Below the pieces are notes generated by a model. That model did not search any database. It had not been told where the DNA came from and saw only the letters and a list, made by a program, of their open reading frames with translations. Source: Stenotrophomonas sp. PS02289 (GTDB lineage Bacteria; Pseudomonadota; Gammaproteobacteria; Xanthomonadales; Xanthomonadaceae). From it: a DNA stretch of 45,071 nt. The stretch spans positions 1-45,071 of the forward strand of contig NZ_JASCOZ010000018.1 of the NCBI RefSeq assembly GCF_029960115.1. The letters are read 5' to 3'. The position numbers and the translations under genes were made by a program. Every line of letters starts with the position of its first letter. The stretch's first letter is position 1. Positions 31,667 through 39,640 of this stretch are shown here, one piece after another.

Positions 31667-31698
31667 GGCCCCGCCAGGCGTATGTCGTCGGCGGGGTC
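31667..31698. terminator. Hairpin between convergent genes
   Basis: CCCCGCC (31669-31675) pairs with GGCGGGG (31690-31696) with a 14-base loop; flanking G-C adds to the stem. It lies between paralogue B and the convergent MerC-like gene. Confidence 0.5.
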
Positions 31699-31721
31699 CT
31701 CGCATCAGAAGGCCGATGGCC

Positions 31722-32096
31722 TCAATGCCGATGCCGCCGCCATCCGTTCCACACGTGCGTGCCGGCCAGCAGCAGGCTGCCGATCACCGTCATCGGCGTC
31801 TCCGTGTCATGGCTGGGCCACTCCGCTGCGCCGGCCAAGAGAAACAACAGCCCAGCAACTGCCACCGCGCCCGCCCATAGCGGCACCGGATAACGCAGAT
31901 GGGCCCGCCACAGCGCAATGCCGGTCGTGGGCGCGGCGATCGCCACGAACAGCACGTGGACCCACTCGGCTTCGGCCCAGACCCCCAGCAGTGGCAGGGC
32001 GGCAGCCAGCAGTGGCAGGGCCAGGCAGTGCAGCAGGCACAGCGCAGACAGGGCAATGGCTCCTGCGTCCAGCAGGGAGGCGTTGGGGTGCTTCAT
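31722..32096 (-). CDS. MerC-family membrane protein
   Basis: Four hydrophobic segments and the N-terminal pattern AIALSALCLLHCLALPLLAA (Cys and the LHC box) match the MerC family of small inner-membrane proteins, best known for mercury uptake. No other mer gene is nearby. Instead the gene diverges from a COG0523 GTPase, with a Zur-box-like palindrome between them, so a role in zinc acquisition is more likely than mercury handling. That functional reading is inference from context. Length (124 aa) is normal for the family. Confidence 0.75.
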   Translation of the reverse strand: MKHPNASLLDAGAIALSALCLLHCLALPLLAAALPLLGVWAEAEWVHVLFVAIAAPTTGIALWRAHLRYPVPLWAGAVAVAGLLFLLAGAAEWPSHDTETPMTVIGSLLLAGTHVWNGWRRHRH

Positions 32097-32121
32097 GGGT
32101 GGGGGACCCTTGGCTTTCGAG

Positions 32122-32136
32122 TGTTATACAGTAACA
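32122..32136. promoter_or_regulatory. Zur-box-like palindrome
   Basis: TGTTAT-ACA-GTAACA (32122-32136), arms matching at five of six positions, within GTGTTATACAGTAACATT. This fits the usual proteobacterial Zur site shape. It is 26 bases before the merC-like start and 29 before the GTPase start, so both genes could be repressed when zinc is plentiful. Confidence 0.65.
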
Positions 32137-32164
32137 TTTATTCTCCTTTCCAGCCGACCCTGCC

Positions 32165-33499
32165 ATGAACGCTTCTTCTGCTGCTTCCGATCCGCGCCTG
32201 CCGGTGACCGTGTTGTCCGGCTTCCTGGGCGCGGGCAAGACCACCCTGCTCAATCAACTGCTGCGCAACCGCGATGGTCTGCGGGTGGCGGTGATCGTCA
32301 ACGACATGAGCGAGATCAACGTGGACGCCCAGTTGGTCCGCGACGGCGGTGCGGCCCTGAGCCGCACCGAAGAGACCCTGGTGGAGTTCAGCAATGGCTG
32401 CATCTGCTGCACGCTGCGTGACGACCTGCTGCAGGAAGTGAAGCAGCTGGCGTCGGCCGGGCGCTACGACTACCTGCTGATTGAATCGACCGGCATTGCC
32501 GAGCCGATGCCGGTGGCCGCCACGTTCCAGGTGCGCGATGCGCAGGGCTTCAGCCTTGGCGACATCGCGCGGCTGGATACGCTGGTGACGGTGGTGGACG
32601 GGCAGAACTTCCTGCACGACTTCGCCGGCAGCGACCGCTTGGCCGACCGCGGGCAACAGGCCGGCGAGGACGATGCGCGTGGGGTGGTGGACCTGCTGGC
32701 CGAGCAGATCGAATTCGCCAACGTGATCGTGGTCAGCAAGTGCGACCTGATCGACGACGACACACTGCAGCAGACCCTGGCGGTGCTGCGCGCGATGAAT
32801 CGCGATGCGCGCCTGGTGCTGTCACGGCACGGTGATGTGCCGATGCATGAAGTGTTCAACACGCTTCGTTTCGATTTCGTGCGCGCGCAGCTGGCCCCGG
32901 GCTGGATGCAGGCGCTGCGCGGCGAGCACACACCGGAGACGGAGGAGTACGACATCAGCAGCTTCGTCTACCGCGCACGTCGCCCGTTCCATCCGCAGCG
33001 TTTCGCACGCGCGCTGGAAACGGGATTGAACAGCGTGATCCGCAGCAAGGGCTTCTTCTGGTTGGCCAACCGCATGGACTGGGTGGGCGAGCTGTCGAGC
33101 GTGGGGGCGTCCACCCGCACCCAGGCGGCCGGGTTCTGGTATGCGGCCCGTGAGCGTGTGGATGCGGGACTGGAGGACACCGTGCCGCTGCTGCCGCCGC
33201 CGCAGATTCCCTACACCGATGCCGGCTGGGTGCGGCAGCAGACGTCCTGCTGGACCGCGGCCCTGCCGGCCGCGCATGAAGTGAGCGACCCGGGCGAGTA
33301 CGCCGCGATGCGGCGGATGTGGCACCCGCTGTGGGGGGATCGCCGCCAGGAACTGGCGGTGATCGGGGTGGCGATGGACGAGCGTGCGGTGCGGGCGGAA
33401 CTGGATGCGTGTCTGCTGAATGATGAAGAGATGCGCGCGGGGCCGATGGTGTGGCAGGTGCTGCCGGATGCGTTCCCGGTGTGGGCGCGGGGGGCGTAG
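32165..33499 (+). CDS. zigA: COG0523 GTPase, zinc metallochaperone (ZigA-like)
   Basis: Walker A is GFLGAGKTT (19-27), the metal-binding CxCC motif is GCICC (78-82), and [15 protein letters not shown] is the typical switch segment. The C-terminal CobW_C domain follows ([20 protein letters not shown] onward). Length (444 aa) and the extended middle suit the ZigA subgroup, which delivers zinc under starvation. The Zur-box-like site just upstream supports induction by zinc limitation. The TAG stop is part of a SMAG head. Confidence 0.85.
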   Translation: MNASSAASDPRLPVTVLSGFLGAGKTTLLNQLLRNRDGLRVAVIVNDMSEINVDAQLVRDGGAALSRTEETLVEFSNGCICCTLRDDLLQEVKQLASAGRYDYLLIESTGIAEPMPVAATFQVRDAQGFSLGDIARLDTLVTVVDGQNFLHDFAGSDRLADRGQQAGEDDARGVVDLLAEQIEFANVIVVSKCDLIDDDTLQQTLAVLRAMNRDARLVLSRHGDVPMHEVFNTLRFDFVRAQLAPGWMQALRGEHTPETEEYDISSFVYRARRPFHPQRFARALETGLNSVIRSKGFFWLANRMDWVGELSSVGASTRTQAAGFWYAARERVDAGLEDTVPLLPPPQIPYTDAGWVRQQTSCWTAALPAAHEVSDPGEYAAMRRMWHPLWGDRRQELAVIGVAMDERAVRAELDACLLNDEEMRAGPMVWQVLPDAFPVWARGA

Positions 33500-33519
33500 A
33501 GCCACGCCTTGCGTGGCTA
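33496..33519 (+). repeat. SMAG-like REP element supplying the zigA stop codon
   Basis: GTAG plus AGCCACGCCTTGCGTGGCT; bases 33497-33499 are the TAG stop of the GTPase gene. Confidence 0.85.
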
Positions 33520-33536
33520 GGGGAACGACCTGTGCC

Positions 33537-33560
33537 GTAGAGCCACGCCATGCGTGGCTG
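33537..33560 (+). repeat. SMAG-like REP element
   Basis: GTAG plus AGCCACGCCATGCGTGGCT, 17 bases after the previous element and in the same orientation. Confidence 0.85.
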
Positions 33561-33582
33561 GGGCGTTTTCCGGCGCGAAAAG

Positions 33583-33606
33583 CAGCCGGGCAAGACCCGG
33601 CTCTAC
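33583..33606 (-). repeat. SMAG-type REP element supplying the ABC-F stop codon
   Basis: Minus-strand GTAG plus AGCCGGGTCTTGCCCGGCT. Its TAG (33605-33603) ends the ABC-F gene. Confidence 0.85.
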
Positions 33607-35234
33607 GGCTTCCAACCTGCGGCGGTGGCCTCCAGGCGATGGGTGATGCCTACCGCCTCCAGGAGGGCGTCATCGTGCGACACCATCACCAGGGTGCCGG
33701 TGTAGCTGCGCAGCATTGTCTCCAGTGCGGCCAGCGACGGCAGGTCGAGGTGATTGCCGGGCTCGTCCAATAGCAGCAGCGGCGGCGGCTGCTCGGCATA
33801 CAGCACCGCCGCCAGCGCTGCCTTCATCCGCTCGCCGCCGCTCAGGGTGTGCAGGGGGCGAAGAATGCGTTCGGCGTCCAGCCCCAGCAACGCCAGCCGT
33901 GTCCGAAGCACGCCCTCGCTCTCCATCGGATTCGCCCGCTGCAACAACGCCAAGGTAGAGCGGGGCTCTGCCCCGCTGCCTTCGGCAACAACCGCCCCAC
34001 CCTCCTCAAACACGCTCTGCTCCAGCAACGCACAATCCACCGCGCGTCGCACCTCCCCGGAAAGCGGCGGCAAACGCCCGGCCATGACCCGCAGCAATGT
34101 CGACTTTCCGCTCCCATTACCGCCACACACCGCCACCCTCGCACCGCCCGGAATGCGCAGGTCGATCCTGTCCAACGGTGGTGCCAGCAACGGAAGCCGC
34201 ACGTCGCGCAACTCCACCGCGACCTGCGGACGCATCCGCTCCAGCGCGGGTGTCAGCAGCGCCACCTGCACATCCGCCTCGACCTGCGCGGCGGCCGCGC
34301 GCACCCGCTCATCACTGTCAGCGCGGCGACGCAACAGCTGCGCCTGCAGCCGACCGGCACTGTGTTCGCTGCGCTGCTTCATGCCGCCCAGCAGGATGGG
34401 AGCCTGGTTGGCGGTGCGGGCGTCGCGCGTGGCCCGCGCCTGTCGATGGGCCTGCCGTTCGCGCTGTTCGCGCTCGGCCTGCTGCTGCTGACGGCGTTCG
34501 TGTTTGCGCAGGGCGAGCTCGGATTCGGCGGCGCGCTGTGCCTGCTGTTTCTGCTGCAGGTAGAGGTCGTAGTTGCCGCCATGACTGTGCAGCCCGTGCG
34601 GCGTGAGCTCGACGATGCGCTGCATCTGGCGCAGCAGGGTGCGGTCGTGGCTGATGACGATCAAGCCACCACGCCACTGCCCCAGTGCCTCGAGCAGGCG
34701 TTGACGGTGCGCGCTGTCCAGATGGTTGCTGGGCTCATCCAGCACGAGGGCGTCGGCGTCGGACAGCAGCGCACCGGCCACGGCGACCTGCATGGCCTGG
34801 CCGCCACTCAGTTGGCGCGCGGGGGCGTTGGGGTCCAGTGCCGGCAAACCGAGCTGCTGCCACAGCGCCTGCAACTGCGCACGCAGGGACCAGCGCTCGC
34901 CGACGCAGGCGAAATCGTCCGGGTCCACGCTGCCCGCTTCGATGCGCGCCAATGCATCCAGCACCGGAGCCACCCCGGCCAGATCGGCAATGCGTCCGGC
35001 TGGCGTGCCGCTGTGCTGCGCCAGCAGATGCACGCGCCCCTGGCGCTGGATCTGGCCGCCGGTGGGCGTGAGCTGGCCGGCGAGCAGGCGGCCGAGCACG
35101 CTTTTGCCAACGCCGTTGCGCCCCACCAGACCGGTGGGCGTGGCGTCGAAGGACGTGGAAAGATCTGAAAAGAGCACCCGACCTTCGGGCAGGGTGAACG
35201 TCACGCGGTCGAGCGTGAGAGAAAATGCGGTCAT
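33603..35234 (-). CDS. ABC-F family ATPase (two nucleotide-binding domains)
   Basis: Two ABC domains are visible: Walker A GLVGRNGVGKS and signature RQLSGGQAMQV with DALVLDEPSNHLD; then AVCGGNGSGKS and TLSGGERMKA with LLLLDEPGNHLD. The linker is long and rich in Gln/Arg. There are no membrane segments, so this is a soluble translation-type ABC-F protein. It need not confer antibiotic resistance; the subfamily was not resolved. GGAGGT lies directly before the ATG. A SMAG palindrome (33955-33978) is translated in frame within the second domain as GSGAEPRST, and a second SMAG provides the stop. Confidence 0.85.
   Translation of the reverse strand: MTAFSLTLDRVTFTLPEGRVLFSDLSTSFDATPTGLVGRNGVGKSVLGRLLAGQLTPTGGQIQRQGRVHLLAQHSGTPAGRIADLAGVAPVLDALARIEAGSVDPDDFACVGERWSLRAQLQALWQQLGLPALDPNAPARQLSGGQAMQVAVAGALLSDADALVLDEPSNHLDSAHRQRLLEALGQWRGGLIVISHDRTLLRQMQRIVELTPHGLHSHGGNYDLYLQQKQQAQRAAESELALRKHERRQQQQAEREQRERQAHRQARATRDARTANQAPILLGGMKQRSEHSAGRLQAQLLRRRADSDERVRAAAAQVEADVQVALLTPALERMRPQVAVELRDVRLPLLAPPLDRIDLRIPGGARVAVCGGNGSGKSTLLRVMAGRLPPLSGEVRRAVDCALLEQSVFEEGGAVVAEGSGAEPRSTLALLQRANPMESEGVLRTRLALLGLDAERILRPLHTLSGGERMKAALAAVLYAEQPPPLLLLDEPGNHLDLPSLAALETMLRSYTGTLVMVSHDDALLEAVGITHRLEATAAGWKP
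33955..33978 (+). repeat. SMAG-type REP element inside the ABC-F coding sequence
   Basis: GTAG plus AGCGGGGCTCTGCCCCGCT, opposite in sense to the gene, so the TAG is not read as a stop. It is translated as a short Gly/Ser/Pro insert between two conserved stretches of the second ABC domain. Confidence 0.8.
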
Positions 35235-35401
35235 GCGACCTCCATGGATGCCGTAAATCCCAGCGAACCGCCACCTGCACGGGCAGGGCGGAAGGGAGTC
35301 AGGCCGTCATTGCGACGGCGGCATCAATGGCGCATGCGGGCATACCTCAGCACAGGGCGGCTGGCTGCCGCGGGGCCATTGTAACCCCGTAGCGCCCGGT
35401 G

Positions 35402-36997
35402 TCACATCGCGCTGTTGGGGTTCTGCATGTTTTCCTTGGCCTTGCCGTACTGCTTGAGCCGCTTCTCGTGGTAGGTGATGAACTCGCTGGAGGACAGCGG
35501 GCGCGAGAACAGCCAGCCCTGGCCGAACTCCACCTGCCGCGCCTGCAGATAGGCGAGCTGGGCGGAGGTTTCCACGCCTTCTGCCACGGTGAACAGGCCC
35601 AGTGTTTTGGCCATGTCGATGATGTGCGATGTGACCGGGCTGGTGGCGCTGTGCGTGCCAATGGCCTCGATGAACGACTTGTCGATCTTCAACGCATCCA
35701 GCGGCAGGGTCTGCAGGTATTGCAGGCTGGAGTAGCCGACGCCGAAGTCGTCGATGGCCACGCAATGGCCGGCGCGACGGGCCGCCGCCAGCGAACTGCG
35801 CGCGCCTTCGATGTCGATGAAGCCGCGCTCGGTAGCCTCCAGCCATATCTGCTGCGGGTGGATGCCGGTGCCCTGCAGTTTGGCCGACAGCACCTTGAGC
35901 GCGCGCCCGCTGCCCACGTCGCCTGCCGACAGGTTGATGGCGATGTGGGCGCTGCGATCACGTACCAGCAGATCACGCATGTCGTTGATGACCAGGTCGA
36001 TGACATGGTCGGTGAGCGCGTCGATCAGTCCGGTCTCTTCGGCCACCGGTATGAACAGATCCGGCTTCACCTGGGTGCCATCGGCGCGGCACCACCGCAC
36101 CAGCGATTCAGCGCCGACGCAGACGCCCGTGTCCAGTTCGATGATGGGCTGGTACTGCATGCTCAACTCACGCCGGCGCACGGCGCTGGCCAGCTCATTG
36201 CGCAGGCTGTGGCGTCGGCGTGACAGCCACAGCGCGCCGAGCGCGCCCAGCAGGGCACCGATCACCGCCAGCGGCAGCAGCGCCCAGGGCTGGCGGCCGA
36301 GGCTGTCGACGAAACCGGTGCGAGGGGACACCGCAATGGCCAGCCACTCATGGTCCTGGGCGGTGGCATACCAGCTGTGCGTGGTGTGCCCGGTGGCGGG
36401 TGTGCGCAGCAGCCGGGACAGCAGCTCCTGGTCGGGCAGGGCCTGCTGTGCCACCAGCCGTCCGTCCGGCGTGGCCACGGCCAGGCGCACGGTGGGGTCG
36501 GCAATGACATCGACGAAGCGGCTCGGGTCGATGAGCAGGTCGTGCTTGCCCAGCTGCATCGCGAGCATCGGGCTGCCGTCGCCGGCCTGGGGGCGCACCC
36601 CGAAGGTCAGCGCGGCCCCGTCGGCGGTGGTGTGGTCCGCGATAGGCTCGGGAATGTCGGATTCGGTCATGCCCCAGGAGGTGCAGCGCAGCTTGCCGCG
36701 CTCGAAATAGCCCACCTGTTCGGCCGTGCGGGTGCTGACGGCGAGGTTGCGCATCAGTTGCACATGCTCGGGTGAGCAGGGCGGCACCCGGGTCTGGTTG
36801 AGCTTGCGCAGTGCCTGCAACCCGCCCTCGTAGGCACGGTGCGCGCGCAGCAGGGTGCGTTCGGCCGTGGACGCCAGGGTGCTTTGCTCAACCTCCTGTT
36901 GGCGGAGCCAGCTGAAGTACGCCACCGTGATCACGGGCAGCGCGGCGCCGATGAGGGCACCAAGCACGATGGCGGCGATGGTCCTGGCGCGCTTCAA
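35402..36997 (-). CDS. EAL-domain cyclic-di-GMP phosphodiesterase with a CSS-type periplasmic sensor
   Basis: Two membrane segments (IAAIVLGALIGAALPVITVA and LLPLAVIGALLGALGALWLS) enclose a ~220-residue periplasmic part with paired cysteines (PPCSPEH and RCTSWG), as in CSS-motif EAL proteins. The EAL domain follows: ESLVRW in place of EALxRW, NLSAGD, LEATERGFID, DDFGVGYSSL, LKIDKSFI and AEGVET. All other acidic catalytic positions look intact, so activity is plausible. The TTG at 36997 has GAGG about 6 bases before it; the longer frame begins among the bases upstream of the divergent gene. Confidence 0.85.
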   Translation of the reverse strand: MKRARTIAAIVLGALIGAALPVITVAYFSWLRQQEVEQSTLASTAERTLLRAHRAYEGGLQALRKLNQTRVPPCSPEHVQLMRNLAVSTRTAEQVGYFERGKLRCTSWGMTESDIPEPIADHTTADGAALTFGVRPQAGDGSPMLAMQLGKHDLLIDPSRFVDVIADPTVRLAVATPDGRLVAQQALPDQELLSRLLRTPATGHTTHSWYATAQDHEWLAIAVSPRTGFVDSLGRQPWALLPLAVIGALLGALGALWLSRRRHSLRNELASAVRRRELSMQYQPIIELDTGVCVGAESLVRWCRADGTQVKPDLFIPVAEETGLIDALTDHVIDLVINDMRDLLVRDRSAHIAINLSAGDVGSGRALKVLSAKLQGTGIHPQQIWLEATERGFIDIEGARSSLAAARRAGHCVAIDDFGVGYSSLQYLQTLPLDALKIDKSFIEAIGTHSATSPVTSHIIDMAKTLGLFTVAEGVETSAQLAYLQARQVEFGQGWLFSRPLSSSEFITYHEKRLKQYGKAKENMQNPNSAM

Positions 36998-37211
36998 GCT
37001 GACCTCGGTCGAAGGGGTATGGGGATGCAGGGCAGCGCTATGACACCACCCGCGGCCGGCTTTTGGAACAGGACTTCCCGTAGATGGCTGTCGGAATTTG
37101 CCCAGTGTCGGTATCGGGCCGCAAGAGCGGGGTGAAGCCGTCACCCGACCCTCATGGGGCCGGCAGGATCATCGCGCCACCCTGTGTGTGGCCCCTGCGG
37201 GCCCAGAGCCG

Positions 37212-37985
37212 ATGAAGCGTCCGCCGGTTGTCGTGATGGCCCTTGTTTCGCTGCTGGCGTGTGCGCCGGCGGCGGCGCGGACGGTCTACCGGTGCGTGCA
37301 GAACAACACCGTCAGCCTGGCCACCGCGCCGGAGCCGGGTTCCAAGTGCACCGCGCAGGAACTAGACGACAACGCGGTACAGACCCCCAATCTGTGGGGC
37401 AACATGGGGGTGTTCAGCGGCACCCTGTACGAGCGCGAACAGGACGGGCGGCTGGTGTACTCCACCCGCAACCTGCCGGGGTCGCGGGTGTTCCTGAAGT
37501 TCACCGTGAACACACCCCCGGGCGAACCGGCGCATCCGGGCCTGGGGAAGGTCGGACCGCCGCAGTTGAACCGGCATGCGAAGCAGTTCAAGGCGGCCGC
37601 GCGTGCCACCGGAGTCGAAGACGCCTGGCTGCGGGCGATCGCGCATGCCGAAAGCAACTTCGATGCGGGCGCGGTATCCCCCAAGGGCGCGCAGGGCGTG
37701 ATGCAGCTGATGCCCGACACCGCCACCGAACTCGGCGTAACCGACCCGTTCTCGGCCGACCAGTCCATCACCGGCGGGGCGCGCTATCTGCAGGCGCTGC
37801 TGAAGCGCTACAAGGGCGACCGCACGCTGGCAGCGGCGGCCTACAACGCCGGCATCGGCGCGGTGACCCGCTACAAGGGCGTCCCGCCGTATGCGGAAAC
37901 CCTGGCCTATGTGGAAAAGGTCAGCGCGCTGTATGTGCGCTACCGCGACGCGATGGGCGGTGCCCCGCAGACCCCGGCGCGGTAG
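37212..37985 (+). CDS. Lytic transglycosylase (SLT domain), exported
   Basis: A signal peptide (VVVMALVSLLACAPAAAR) is followed by a ~90-residue N-terminal part that begins TVYRCVQNN, like a DUF4124 or SH3-type lead. The SLT domain covers ~120-240: AWLRAIAHAESNFDAGAVSP with catalytic Glu147, GVMQLMPDTA, and AAAAYNAGIGAVTRYKGVPP. It would cleave the glycan strands of peptidoglycan in the periplasm. The stop is 9 bases from the stop of the convergent gene. The start chosen gives the signal peptide; the upstream frame overlaps nothing else but has no start signal. Confidence 0.85.
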   Translation: MKRPPVVVMALVSLLACAPAAARTVYRCVQNNTVSLATAPEPGSKCTAQELDDNAVQTPNLWGNMGVFSGTLYEREQDGRLVYSTRNLPGSRVFLKFTVNTPPGEPAHPGLGKVGPPQLNRHAKQFKAAARATGVEDAWLRAIAHAESNFDAGAVSPKGAQGVMQLMPDTATELGVTDPFSADQSITGGARYLQALLKRYKGDRTLAAAAYNAGIGAVTRYKGVPPYAETLAYVEKVSALYVRYRDAMGGAPQTPAR

Positions 37986-37994
37986 GCGCTGCGC

Positions 37995-39512
37995 TCAGCT
38001 GCCGTCGAACAGCGGATACGTCTCGATGCGACCCACGCGGTTCACCGTGGCCTGTACATCCGCGCGCTGCGCCAGCGCCCGGTGGCGGGCGTGGAGGGTG
38101 GCGTTGGCGGGTAGCGGCGGGCCTTCGCGCAGTTCCTGCAGGTCGCGCAGGGCGCTGCCGCGCTCCATCGGGTCTTGCAGCTGGCTGATCAGCGAAGCCG
38201 CCGCGTCGTCCATGCGGTTGTCGATCAGCAGACCTTCGCGATAGAGCACGGGATTGACGTCGCGCTGTGCCAGCAAGGCCTGACGGGCCTGCTCGGCGGC
38301 GGCGGTGTCATTGAGCTGCAGAGCGGCGCGCAGGTTGACCAGCTGCAGTATGCCGTCGCCGTAGCTGCTGAGGTGGGTCAGGTCCTTGACCGCCTGTCGG
38401 GCCAGCGCCGGGCGGTGCAGGCCGACGTAGAGGGTGCCCAGGTTCAAGGCCTGGCTGACCGAATCCTGCGCGGGGTCGGCCATGCGCGCGGCCAGCTCGC
38501 GCGTGGCAACGGCCTCGTCGAAGCGACCCAGCCGCCGCAGCGCGATGGCGCGATGGTCCAGCAGCCAGGCAATGTGCTGGCCTTCCTCGCCCGGACTGGC
38601 GCTCAGCTTGCTGGCAATGTCTTCCAGTGGCTGGGTCATGCCCACCACATCCTCCAGTTCGCCTGCCACCAGCAATGCGTGGCTCAGCTCCGTGGCCATC
38701 TGGTTCACACCCGGCGACAGCATGGTATCCACGCGCAGCTGGTCGATGCGTCGGCGCGCGGCGGCCACCGGGTCATGGCGCGGGTCATCGCGACGCAGAT
38801 AGGCATCGAAGCGCTTGTCACTGCGCAGGGTCACCAGGGTCAGCGGCGCATCAATCCGCTCCAGTGTGGCAACGACCTTGTCACCCTGGTTGGCCTCGAC
38901 CTGCAGCGTGGCCAGCACGGTCCACAACTCCATGGGCTCGACGCCCTCGATCTTCCACTGGTGGTCGAACAGCGCCTGCAGCAAGGCCAGCCGGCGGACC
39001 GGCTCCTGCTTCAGACGCAGGTGCAGGTGATGCACGAAGTTGGCGTCGAGCTCCGGAGCCCCGTCGGTGTCGACGATGCCCTGGATCAGATTGTCGGTGC
39101 CCGCGTCGATCTCGTCCTTGAAGATCTGGTGCTGGCCCAGCACCAGGCGCGCGGCACCGTTGTGCGGGTCGACCTGCAGGGCAGTGTCCAGGCGCTGCAG
39201 GGCCACCTTTTCTTTGCCCTGGCGCGCGGCCACCTGGGCCCCCATCAACCATGCGGCACTGCGCACGCGCACGTCGAGGCTGGCCATGCGCGGGTCCGGC
39301 AGCAGGCGGTCGTAGGCGATGCCCGCGCCCAGCGTGTCACCCTCCATGGCTTGTTCGGCAGCGGACTTCAGTGCATCCAGCAAGGCGGGGTCGCCGGCGA
39401 GCGCGGGTTTTGCGACCTGGACAGTGCCGGCCGCTGTGGCCTGCAGCGGCAGAGTCGACGTGCCGAGTACGGCCAGCAGCAGTGCCAGCGCGTGGCGGGA
39501 ACAGACGGGCAT
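37995..39512 (-). CDS. Exported helical-repeat (TPR-like) protein, function unknown
   Basis: A signal peptide (RHALALLLAVLGTSTLPLQA) precedes about 470 residues of amphipathic helices with TPR-like spacing (KEKVALQRLDTALQVDPHNG, GRFDEAVATRELAARMADPA, TLYVGLHRPALARQAVKDLT). It should act in the periplasm as a binding scaffold. No enzymatic motif is seen. The ATG at 39512 follows AAGGAAGC by about 6 bases. It is convergent with the lytic transglycosylase and divergent from the NHL-M23 gene. Confidence 0.65.
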   Translation of the reverse strand: MPVCSRHALALLLAVLGTSTLPLQATAAGTVQVAKPALAGDPALLDALKSAAEQAMEGDTLGAGIAYDRLLPDPRMASLDVRVRSAAWLMGAQVAARQGKEKVALQRLDTALQVDPHNGAARLVLGQHQIFKDEIDAGTDNLIQGIVDTDGAPELDANFVHHLHLRLKQEPVRRLALLQALFDHQWKIEGVEPMELWTVLATLQVEANQGDKVVATLERIDAPLTLVTLRSDKRFDAYLRRDDPRHDPVAAARRRIDQLRVDTMLSPGVNQMATELSHALLVAGELEDVVGMTQPLEDIASKLSASPGEEGQHIAWLLDHRAIALRRLGRFDEAVATRELAARMADPAQDSVSQALNLGTLYVGLHRPALARQAVKDLTHLSSYGDGILQLVNLRAALQLNDTAAAEQARQALLAQRDVNPVLYREGLLIDNRMDDAAASLISQLQDPMERGSALRDLQELREGPPLPANATLHARHRALAQRADVQATVNRVGRIETYPLFDGS

Positions 39513-39640
39513 GCAGAGCTTCCTTGCGTATGTCATGCCCCGATTGAAACCGGAACCGGGCAATGGCACAAGCGCGGCGCCGGCTGGGCAGGCGCTGGCG
39601 AAGCCGTTATCGTCGAGGGCGGATCAGGACAAAGTTGCAG

